DNA of 64,000 nt, from the NCBI GenBank assembly GCA_035610365.1, contig CM069434.1, positions 96,956,806-97,020,805 of the forward strand. Direction: 5' to 3'. A program made the position numbers and the translations under genes. The notes beneath the pieces were generated by a model, which was given only the letters and a program-made list of their open reading frames with translations, was not told where the DNA came from and made no database searches. Source of the DNA: Aquatica leii (taxonomy: Eukaryota > Arthropoda > Insecta > Coleoptera > Lampyridae). Positions 44,985 through 55,326 of this stretch are shown in pieces (position 1 is the stretch's first letter; each line of letters opens with the position of its first letter).

Positions 44985-47690
44985 TAAAGAAGGTATCATA
45001 CAGACATTGAATCAACAGATGGAGATAAAAAAAAGGAGAAGAAATATGCAGGAAGGTAACGATAAGGGTAAACGAACTATGGTAAAGCTAAGAAGACAAC
45101 CAGATCGCCAGCAAGCTGTAAACGAAACAAAGAGGACAAAGTAGACAGAGTACTAGAAAGAAAGAAATGAAAGTATTAAAAAAAAAAAAATTAAAAGACA
45201 AAAATACCATACTAAAAAGTAATTACAAAGAGATAAAAAAATGCTACAAAGCACCACTGAGAGAATAAAACAAATAGAAAGAAATAAGAGACAACAATTT
45301 AGTTATATACGGAATAACGACTTATTTAAATAAAGCTGCAAAAATATAACAGAAAATTGAAGAATTTATAAAAGAAAAACTAAAAATTGCCATCCAAATG
45401 AAGACAGCCTACAAAACGGGACCAAAAGTCTGAATAATTGAACTAGAAAACATAAATGATAAAATAAAGATAACGAAACACAAATCCAAATTAAGAAAAT
45501 CAAATAGAGAGAAAACATTCATAAACAACGATTTAACTAAACAAGAAAGAGCTATAGAAATACAGATTAGAAAGAGAGTCGGAGAATTATAGATGGGAAT
45601 GAATGGAAATAGAACAAAAAAAAGAATGAGCTAGAAGAAGAGAAACAGAAACACAAGATAACAACTAAAACTCCAAAAAACTAATTAAGAATAAAAACAG
45701 GACAGACACGGTAATAATAAAAGCTATGAAAAAAGACAAACTAGACAAGAAGACAAACAGCGAGAAAAACCTAAGAAGTAACAATGGAATGGAAAAATGT
45801 AAAAATAGGCAGAAGGAACACTACAAGCTTAACAGCAAAAGAGCACTAAGTGATAGATGAATTCGAATTGTGGTCTACGGGCTAGACGAAGATGGGACGG
45901 CACAAAAGAAAGAAGACTTCTGGAAGCAATTGGAAGAAACAATAGAAGATAGTAGGAGAAGATTGCTAATAATATGGGGCTTTAACGAAAGAGTAGGAAG
46001 GAAAACAAAGAAATCCGGAGAAGTAATAGAAAGATATGGGAAGACTAAAAACAACAATAATAGCTCACAATTGATTGAATTTGTATACAGAATGACTTGA
46101 TAATAACAAATACTTTCTTCGAGTTCAAGAATATCTATAAATACACTAGCGAAGTGGTGAGTAGAAATGAAAGATCTATTATAGATTACATAATAATAAA
46201 CAGACAATAGAAAAGTGAAATAAAAGATACAAGGGTGAGAAGGGACCCAGAAATATACTCTGATCTAGTGACGTCAAAAATGGAGATAGAAAACCATAAG
46301 ACAACAAAGAACATGAGGAAAAACAAAAACTAATACAGAAATAATCATAACATACAAACAAGGAAATGATGAGATTGCAAGAGAATACAAGGCAAGACTA
46401 GAAGTAAAGATGAATAAAATCAATGAAAATATAAATAAAGTACAACTACAAACAGCATGGAAAAGTATCAAAAAAGCATTAATAACGACAGCAAAGAAAG
46501 TATGTGGAAGTACAAAAACTAATAAAAACACAAACCAAACAAGATGGTAAAATAAAGAAATAAGAAAAGAAATACAAAGAAAGAAAGGTCTATGGAAAGA
46601 GTATTTGGGAGAAAGAACCGAGAATAAGTACAAAAAATATAAAGAATAGAGAATTAAAGTGACGAAAATGGTTAAACAAGCTAAAATAAAAGCTTAGAAG
46701 AATTTCGTGTAAGGATAGAAAAAGATAACCTTGGAAACCAAAAACTATTTTATAAGGTGCTCACAACTCTCTGTAACGGAAAAACACAAATAGCTCATTA
46801 TATAAAAACGAAGGATGGAAGAATGTTAATAAACGATGAGGACATCATAGAGAGATGGACAGAGTATTTCCAAGAAATGCTAACTATAGAAGAGAGACAT
46901 AATAGAACACTAGAAAACGGAGCTGCAAAACACGACGGCATAACGACAGAAATGGTTAGAAATCTTGATAAGACGGGTATAGAAATAATTAGTGAAATGT
47001 TTAATAAAGCCTTGCAGAAGGAAAAGATTCCGAAAGATTGGGAAATAAGAATACCGTTCCCAGTATTCAAAAAAGGACATAAAAGGTAATGTACAAACTA
47101 TCGAGGAATGTCAATTTTACCGACAATAACAAAGTTATATGAAAGAATATGAGAATCAAAGCTAAGAAAAACACCAGAAAAGCAACTAGAAGATGCACAA
47201 TGCGGAATTAGAAAGAAAAGAGGAGTGCAAGATCACACATTTGTGATAAAACAGCTAATAGAAAAATACACAACAGAAAAAAAATATATAGCTTTAATTG
47301 ACCTGAGAAAAGCATTCGACAGCGTTTCAAGAAGAACAGTTTGGAAAATTCTAAAAAAGAGGTATAAATAGCTTGTGTGAAAACACACAAAACGTCATTA
47401 GAATTGGAAATAGACATTCCAAGGGACCAACACAAAAGATATCTATAGTCATAACATTTTCTAAAACATTACAACGTAAACGACTAAAACAACATACTGT
47501 TACAATAAAAAAATAATAAAAAACTGTTAAATAATACAAAAAAAATTCGAACTGAAAATAAAACCGCGCAAGAAGAGACGAAAACATTAAAACTATTATA
47601 CAATATAAAACAAAAACAACAAAGCACTAACTATAAACAACTAAAAGTATCTAACAAGTTTGCTGTTGAAAGGCTGAAAAGCATGTACAC
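44985..47690 (+). mobile_element. LINE relic (endonuclease-reverse transcriptase type)
   Basis: A purine-rich sense strand carries remnants in order: a basic coiled ORF1-like region (about 45000-45680; NDLTKQERAIEIQIRKR), an APE-type endonuclease piece at 45870-46200 (VYGLDEDGTAQKKEDFW, LIEFVYRMT, then SRNERSIIDYIIINRQ), a linker with TTAKKVCG (about 46490), and RT motifs from 46757 (TKDGRMLINDEDIIERW, NALQKEKIPKDW-like, NYRGMSILPTITKLYERI, YIALIDLRKAFDSVSRR at 47285). The usual GDFN of the endonuclease reads WGFN, so a catalytic Asp is lost. The RT is cut off before its YxDD box. There are many stops and frame changes. The clade is probably RTE-like or related, not firmly assigned. Confidence 0.75.
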
Positions 47691-48308
47691 AGAAGTATTG
47701 AAGTAATGGCTTCAGGAGGGGAGGGCTGTTGTCTATAGTAACCGATCACCACTTGTTTTTATTCGAGGCAGTATAGCAACTGCGCTTTATGTTAATCATG
47801 ATGTAGATAACCGTCCACACGTGAACTGAAGCTAAAATACACTTTCTATTTGTAGGTCCACGAATAAAAAAAGAAAGTCAGAAGTTTTTTTGTCAATACA
47901 AAAACCAAAGGTTATGTAGAAATTGTTTCAAAACTTCTTTAAAATTCGCGGCGTTATGATCCACAAACACGGTGAGCAATTCCACTATAAAAAACAACAA
48001 TAAAACTTTATTAGAAAAATTGGAATAAAAATATGCAGACCATTGCTAGACACTAAAGTTATATTTTTTATGCAAAATACAGTAAATTGTTAAAAAGTAT
48101 TGCAAAATTAGTGGTCAATGCCACCACGTGGATAAAAAATCATAATTGGTTTATTATCATATAGAAAACTATAAAGATGTTAGTCTTTCGAATTTTTGAA
48201 CACGCAATCACAAACTATTGTTAAAATAATAGCGGCAAATTAATTTACTAACATAAACAAAACGTGCAAAAATTTTGTTTTGTATGATTGTTGGATCCAT
48301 CATCAAAG

Positions 48309-48352
48309 ACTGTGGACAGCTGTTTTGTCTTATTGGGATTCTTCCGCACTAG
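48309..48352 (-). ncRNA. Decayed hammerhead ribozyme copy
   Basis: The minus strand shows the same 44-nt layout as the intact copy: CTAGTG, CGGAAGA (for CTGANGA), ATCC-CAATA-AGAC, AAAAC (for GAAAC), AGCT, GTC, CACAGT. Core and helices are damaged, so no activity is expected. Confidence 0.55.
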
Positions 48353-48572
48353 AATACTCTGATGCAGTTTGTATAATTACAACAAACAAATTCAACATAG
48401 TTTTATACGTTTGGTGTAAGATTGAATTGCAAAATTGGTGGTCTACGCCACCACGTGGATAAAAAAGGAACTATAAAAATTGTTAGTATTTTGCATTTAC
48501 GCAATTACGAACTATTGTTTAAATAATAGTATGTTAAATTTGTTGTAATTGTAGAAGTTGCATCAAAGTATC

Positions 48573-48616
48573 CTAGTGCTAAAGAGTTCTAATAGGACAA
48601 AACAGGCATCCACTAG
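48573..48616 (+). ncRNA. Decayed hammerhead ribozyme copy, opposite strand
   Basis: The plus strand reads CTAGTG, CTAAAGA, GTTC-TAATA-GGAC, AAAAC, AGGC, ATC, CACTAG. Stem I pairs perfectly over 6 bp (CTAGTG/CACTAG) and stem II still pairs with one G-U, but core bases have changed (CTAAAGA, AAAAC, ATC). Segment lengths equal those of the intact ribozyme at 19880-19923. Confidence 0.6.
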
Positions 48617-49350
48617 TCGTTCATGATGATTTCGACAGATACACAAACAAAGTTTTTGTTTTTTTTGTTTATGCTAGTGAATAAATTTCCTGCTATTATT
48701 CAAACAATAGTTGGTAATTGCGTGGTTAAAAATTCAAAATACTAAGAACATCTTCATAGTTTTTTTATATAATATTAAAAACTATATACTGATTTAGAAA
48801 TACATCTAAGTAAATAAAGAAAACTAAACACTTTACAATAATACAAACTTATTCATTTTATATCACAAAATCTTAATCTTAACAAGAAATGCTATTTGAA
48901 TTTGAAATCAAAGCAAAACATTTCATAACAAACAGTCACTGTAATTCATGTAACTAACAAAAAGTTAAATTTTGCCAAGCAGTGTAAATGTTAACGCAAA
49001 AAACAATTTCAACGCAATACCATAATAATAAATTCTCAAAGAGATAAGTTAAAGAGATATATTACATTACATTAAAAAAAACTTAATTTAACTTGTAACA
49101 TGACTGCATTATATCAGTTAAAATTTTGAAAACTTGCACATTTTGAAGGCTGTTAATAGTAGTAAGCGTAAAACACAAAAAAACCAGAAAGTGACCTAAA
49201 ACAAATAGTAACCATAAAAAAAAACATGACAATGCAGAAAATCTCGTTGTTTAAAAATATGTAAACATCAGATTTTTTACGATTCGTTTTTTTGCTTGTA
49301 TAAAACTATTAGTTTATATGTAATAGCGAAGGTTTCCACGGCCGGAGTCT

Positions 49351-50163
49351 ATACTAAGATAAAAACGTCTTCCGGGTTTGGATCGTGTCAATGTTGTAAC
49401 CGAAGTTGCCAACGTTTCGCCCACTTTCGTAAGGGGCTTCATCAGGACGTGAGAGAAATCAAAGAACTTAAACAAGCAACCGAAATCTAACTAAACACTT
49501 CTCAAAAGTTAGGTAATCAACTTGTGAACCAAGCCAGATTCTAAACTCAGAAAAGGTAAAAAAAACGATAAACTTGAAAAAGCAAACGAAAATCTAACAA
49601 AGAACCACTACAGAGTTAGGTAATCAACTTGTGAACCAAGCCAGATTCTAAACTCCATAGAAGTGACTTAAAAAGAAATAGTCTCCGTTACGACTGGTTA
49701 AGCTCGACTCTGATTACGGTTGAACGAGGACGTGTTTTTGATAAAGGACTAATGACCGGGAACCAAAGAGGGGATAGCTCGAAACCATGATCACGATTGA
49801 AGTTATTGGGGTGTTTGATGATTTCTATGCTCTTTAATTAGTCACTTCTATGGAGTTTAGAGAATCTGGATTGGTTCACAAGTTGATTACCTAACTCTGT
49901 AGTGGTTCTTTCTTAGATTTTCGTTTGCTTTCTCAAGTTTATCATTTTCTTTCTTACCTTTTCTGAGTTTAGAATCTGGCTTGGTTCACAAGTTGTTTAC
50001 CTAACTTTTGAGAAGTGTTTAGTTAGATTTCGGTTGCTTGTTTGAGTTCTTCGATTTCTCTCACGCCCTGATTAAGCCCCTTACAAAAGTGGGCAAAACG
50101 TTAGCAACTTCAGTTACAACATTGACACGGTCCAAACTCGGAAAACGTTCTTATCTTAGTATT
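49351..50163. repeat. Long inverted repeat (about 320-bp arms)
   Basis: The left arm 49351-49670 and right arm 49838-50163 are near-perfect reverse complements around a spacer of about 170 bp. Each arm holds two direct copies of a 41-bp unit (GTTAGGTAATCAACTTGTG...), at 49508-49548 and 49615-49655 on the left, plus a hammerhead-like core near its outer end. It is either a foldback element or two PLE-type pseudo-LTRs in head-to-head order. Confidence 0.8.
49411..49446 (-). ncRNA. Hammerhead-like catalytic core (incomplete)
   Basis: The minus strand reads CTGATGA (49445-49439), A, GCCC, an 11-nt loop, GGGC (4-bp stem II), then GAAAC (49418-49414). That is an exact core and helix II. A matching stem I and a cleavage triplet could not be placed, so this may be a relic. 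The right arm has the same piece with changes (CTGATTA, AAAAC at about 50068-50100, plus strand). Confidence 0.5.
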
Positions 50164-50269
50164 AGTTTATAGTTTATAGCATTTACTAATCAAAATATCT
50201 AGAATAAAGTTATGCCAACTTGTAATTTATTAACTCTTTCTGATAATCTTTTGGTTATTTGTTTTTCGT

Positions 50270-51280
50270 TTTACATAACACTAACTACTGTGCTACCAAC
50301 TCTACAAAAACCTCAAAAAATATGCGAACTAATTACAAATGACAAATTGTGTTGACCATTCATGTATCGCAATTTATTTTGTTGACACTTTGGTTTGTGT
50401 ACAAATCTGTTTCTTTAGAACCATCTATTTCAATTTACTTTTACAACATTTGGTAGGTAAGTATTTTAGGCTAAAATTGTTTGTATTTAATTTACAACAC
50501 AAAATACGGTAGTCCGATGTTTCTAGAAAAAAGTCGAGTCTATTATAGACAGTCAGGTCTCACACAGGAGCTATTTAGCCTGTGATGATTAAAACGTTTA
50601 TGTACGTTCAAGTTTCGGCCGTATCCGGTGGATGTTTCCCGGATGACGCGCATATTACGAAAAAACCACATGATGCGTATTTATACAAAATATGTTATTT
50701 ATTGTATTTATAGTACAAATGCATTAATAATTATTGATTAAAATAACTTTTTGTAATACAATTTTAACTAATAAACGCAAAACCCGAAAAATTGTTCATT
50801 CCAAAGCATGAAACATTATCCGTAATTAATCGTATTAATTTTTTTTATAAATAACTAGTAGGTAGCTTGTTAATGAATATAAACAATTTGAAACGATTCT
50901 AAACTTTTTGCTGCTGCAACATGGGAAACCTTTGAATTTTTTTAAATTAGGATTATTACAAGAAATGCTGTAATACACGTAATCTTAATTTCATTGAATT
51001 TATATGAAGTTATGTAAAAAAAAATTGCAGTGAATAATATCGCCCAACAAGGTATTGATATTAAAAAGTTAGTTGTAAATGCATTTTCTAATTTAATAAA
51101 TAAAGATTAGGAAAAGCAGTGCAACCATGTGTTACATCTTTGTAAAAAAATGTAGAAAACGGACGGTTTAGTTAATAAGGTTGTAAAAAGCTTGAAGTTT
51201 ACACTGAATAATGATGATTCAGAAGAGAGTATGCGGGAAACTAAAGAATGTGAATCTTTAGGTAACGATGATTAATTAAT
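50270..51280 (+). repeat. Unclassified repeat, copy 1
   Basis: It shares words with 54690-55110 in the same order: CTACTGTGCTAC, ACAAAAACCTC, GAAACGATT, AATGCTGTAATAC, TGAATAATAT and CAGTGCAA, then ATGTGTTACATCTTTGTAAA. The 3' part reads NNIAQQGIDIKKLVVNAFS-like protein, then HVLHLCKK and TDGLVNKVVKSL with an acidic end, which resembles the tail of some DDE transposases but was not identified. Confidence 0.5.
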
Positions 51281-54200
51281 TATGATCCTCGGTCATATCA
51301 TATAGCATTAAATAAACAAGAGATAAATACAATGTGTTGTATTTTGTACCTAAATGAGTACGTTTTAACTTTTCTGCTTTGTAAATGTTTCAACAAAATA
51401 TTTGTTAGAAAGCCGTACTAGTTATGGTTATCATAATTGTGATTAATGATTAAATTACACTTTGATAGGCGACACGTTAACGCACTAAACTTTTAATAAA
51501 ATTATCTAATAACAATTCAAGTACCTTTACATAATAGTACATTGTAATCAATGCAAATGTTTAATTACCGTGATTTTAAATTTATGCACTCATTGTTTAT
51601 AAATCATTAAGTTCTAAAAATGTGATAGTTTTTTTTTGAGTTGCAAAAATGCAATTAATGATTTAATTTTTAAAGGCACTTACTTGTAGATACTTACGCG
51701 TAACTACAAAAATTACCATTAATAAGTAAAAAAAAGTCAAACGTTTTATATAATTGAGACACAACTTCCTTACAGTTGCATAATGAAATAATGAATATGT
51801 TTGGTAATTATGTTTTTTGTACTGTCAGTCACGGTATTTTTACGTGTAAAAATTAACATTCTAAATGTAGTCAAATTATTGAAAAATTAGTACATAGATT
51901 TGTGCATACTAAATGATTTTTTGTTGTTTCAAAGTAAATAAAACACATACTTTTATATAAAAATATTTTTGCAATTAGACTTAATGTTTATTTTTATTTT
52001 TTGTTAAAAACAAATTTAAAATTAGCTAAAAGTGTATAACCTGTAATAGTTGTAACGTTTTTTATATTGGACAAATAGTACGCAAATTTAAAAATAAAAT
52101 AATTAAACGCATTAGTCTACTAAACAAAAACAATAACATTTTTTGAACTTAGGATCGAAACCTTCTTTTACTAATCAAGATCATAAAATTTTTAATATTT
52201 ACGATGATTTTAAAACTGGATTTTCTGAAAACGTAATTAATCATAACAAATAAATGATGCTTTAACTTTACAAAAATAATAATTTAGTTTATTTTTTACT
52301 TATCTGTTTTTTAAATTGTTACCTTTAATAACAATTTTGATAAATAATAATAAACAAGTTGAATAATGACTATATGAATAAAATTTTAATTTTTTTTAGA
52401 AAAGGAGAATATTGAATAATTTTACAAATAACATTATAAATGATTGACGTTTGATTTATGACTAAATTTAGAATAATTATTTACCAAAAATTGCACTTTC
52501 AATTTTAAATTTTTAGTTATTACATAATAATACAAATAATTAACTTTATTTTCAAGCATATTGTGTTATGATTAAAAAAATAACAATTGAAACACATCAA
52601 TGAAATTAAATTAAGGTTATTCATAATGTTCAGGTACATTTTATTAATATTAAATTTCTAAAAATAACTCAAAACAATAAAAACAAATATAATTGCAATA
52701 AATTTACAGTAATAGATTTAATTAAAGCATTAACAAGCATAAAATCAATCTCACGGATTTATAAAAATAATTTCAAGGTAAACTCGATTGTTATTAACGG
52801 TAACATTTTGTCGAACATCTTTACTTTCACCTGATAAAGTAATTTGCATTGAACGATGGACTTATGCCCTATGAATATTAATTAAAATCGAATGCATTCT
52901 TTTAGAAGTTTTAGTGTTTCTAGAAACAAATTTGTAAAATTAAAAATTAAAATATGTGTTTTAGAATATTAATTTGCTAGATAAGAATGAAGAAAATTGA
53001 TTTGCGTACACTTCGTTAAGGTTTTGCTTAAATTTATGACAGCTGTTCACGCGTGTTGAAATTGTGGTTTTTCGTAACAAAAATGAGACCAAATTGTTAT
53101 ATAAAAATATTGATTCATCTTGACCGAAAAATATTTAATACGGTTTTCAGGTTAATTTACATTTTTATTCAATTAAATTTCGATAACTAAAGATTATTCA
53201 ATAGAAATTGTTTATTCATTGTCATTATTTATAACACCGTCAAAATATTGTCTTTTTAAGATGTGCATTACTTAATGTTTTATCAGTACTAAAAATGTCA
53301 ATTTTTGGAACTTTATGTATTTTCTTAACTATGCAAAAATGTTTGTTTTTAATATTAACATTTTTTATTACGCAATATGAAGTTATATAATTGTGACTAA
53401 CGCATAACTGATTACGGATTCATTATCAAAAATTAGCAGTGAACAAATTTATTCGAAAATGTGACCTTCATTTAAGACAAGGTAAAATCGTATTAGAACT
53501 ATAAATTTACTAAAAACAAAAAATACTTTCTAATTTCTGAATATTAAAATTTTACTCGTTTTAACATAGCATTAAATCTAACGTCTGAATGTACGATTTG
53601 TTTTCTTCTTTTTTTTCTTATTTTCAAAAATAGTATCTTGATTTTTGTATATTTAATTTTTGAACAATTTGTGTAATAACATATTTAATCAATTTGGCAT
53701 TCTATATATATTTCCATAAAATTTAATACGTTATTTGCAATGTTCGCACGATCACAAAATTTTAAAGGTTGGCTATAAATTATAAACGCAATGCCAATCA
53801 TAAAATCAAAATAGTTTTTTGATTTCTTTTTCAATTATATTTTAAAAATTGAAATAATCTAATTACGTTAAAAATAATTTTTGTTAAATGTAAAAATTGC
53901 ATAAACACATAAAATTACATTTTAACAATAATTTAAAAATTATTTTGATATTTAAGAAAACGTGTTGTTTTATTTTTGTTTACAAATAAAAATTTTAATA
54001 TTTTTGTATAAAACCAAATAAGTACATAAAAATAATTTTCTGAAATCACAATAAATTTAAGAATTTGTGTCAACAAAAATATTGATTAAAAAATAAACAA
54101 TACGGTGTTGTATGATAAATTTTATACATAATCAATATTATTTCTAACTAAAACAAATGTATTACATACGTTCGTCAGTTTATGTAACTAATAAATATAT

Positions 54201-54689
54201 ATAAATATAACTTTTCCACGCCTTATATTTAGTGTTTTATTGCCAAATCAATTTTCGACATTTTACAGATTTAGTCATTGACCTTTTATTAATTAGAAAA
54301 TACGCAAATGCACACAACTAAAAATATGATAACAATTTAAAATATTAATATCCTGTATGCAAATAGAATCAAAAACAATAGAAGCCGCTTCAATGTACAT
54401 CCCATACACATCAATAACTTAATTCAATAGAGTTTCCCACGCAAATGTAATTGGATAATACCAAAGTTTATTTTATCGTTACATAATTTGACTCAAAAAG
54501 AAAGTGGTTCTACAAATGTAATAAGATGCTGTAGCGTGCTTTAATAGGTATGTATATGTAGATGAAATTTTAATTGGTTGTCATAGGTTTATTATTTTTT
54601 ATAAACATCAATTTTTTGTGTTTTTTCAAGTTTTGAATTTTTTGTGAATTTTTAAATTATTAGTTTTTTTTTAATGTTTATATAATTTA
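51281..54689. other. 3.4 kb very AT-rich DNA, one PLE scrap inside
   Basis: Apart from the PLE nuclease fragment at 52033-52147, no coding or structured element was recognised. Confidence 0.5.
52033..52147 (+). mobile_element. Penelope-like GIY-YIG fragment
   Basis: The frame reads CITCNSCNVFYIGQIVRKF, then KNKIIKRI, to a TGA. The Cys spacing and FYIGQ are the start of a PLE GIY-YIG nuclease, like YISCNSCNKFYIGQT. Possibly related downstream DNA (SFTNQDHKIFNIYDDF, about 52150-52205) is out of frame. Confidence 0.6.
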
Positions 54690-55110
54690 AATTTAAAAAA
54701 ATGTCTTTTGGTTTCACTAATAAAAAACAGTAGGTACCTACTGTGCTACTAAACTTACAAAAACTACCTAAAAATGTAAACTACTTTAAAGGAGAAATTT
54801 GTCTTGTTTATGTACAAAACTGTCAATCGATATATCTAATTAGAAACGATTTTTAACTTTCTGTTGTTGCAACAAAAAATCCTTTTTTTAACTTGGATTT
54901 CATTTTAAAAAATGCCGTAATACTTAATCCAACTGAATCAATATAAAGTCTCATAAAAAGAAAAGTTGCATTGAATAATATTGCACAACGAGACATTAGT
55001 ATTAAAAAGTTAGTTTACACTGCATTTTCTGATTTAAGAAAGAAAGATTGAGAAAATCAGTGCAATAATGTGTTACATCTTTGTAAAAAAAATGTGAGAA
55101 AAGAGACAAG
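54690..55110 (+). repeat. Unclassified repeat, copy 2
   Basis: Diverged partner of 50270-51280, shorter and without the acidic end. The same protein-like trace (NNIAQRDISIKKLVYTAFS) is seen at about 54975-55035. It ends where a LINE ORF1 begins. Confidence 0.5.
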
Positions 55111-55326
55111 GTCGTAGGCCATGAATACTTGATGCCTAATACAAGAGTGTGCAGCCAACGGCGACACCCGTTTTAGCCTCTCAATGCCCAAGACCGTTCA
55201 CCCGTAGTTTTGACTACATCTTGCAAGAGCATGCTTTTACAAAAGGCGACGGATCTAAGAGAGTAAATTCTGAATCAATCCGCAACTCAAGATGTTTGCC
55301 GAGCCAAGGAGTTCCCACAGCAGTGA

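Larger units (their letters stand above)
48100..48790. repeat. Hammerhead-bearing repeat: tandem units plus an inverted copy
   Basis: TTGCAAAATT(A/G)GTGGTC, then GCCACCACGTGGATAAAAAA, occurs at 48100 and again at 48427, a period of 327 bp. Each unit carries the box ACTATAAA(G/A)...TTGTTAGT and a near-palindrome CTATTGTTTAAATAATAG. The block at 48650-48790 repeats the unit in opposite orientation (CTATTATTCAAACAATAG, CAATTGCGTGG-type words), so the region folds back. Decayed hammerheads lie at 48309-48352 and 48573-48616. The box TATAGAAAACTATAAA is shared with the 19.74 kb repeat, so both loci belong to one family. Confidence 0.7.

Noticed and set aside
46179-46633. Minus-strand hydrophobic frames opposite the LINE
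   Set aside because: These are shadows of the purine-rich sense strand; reverse reading yields Leu/Phe/Ser runs.
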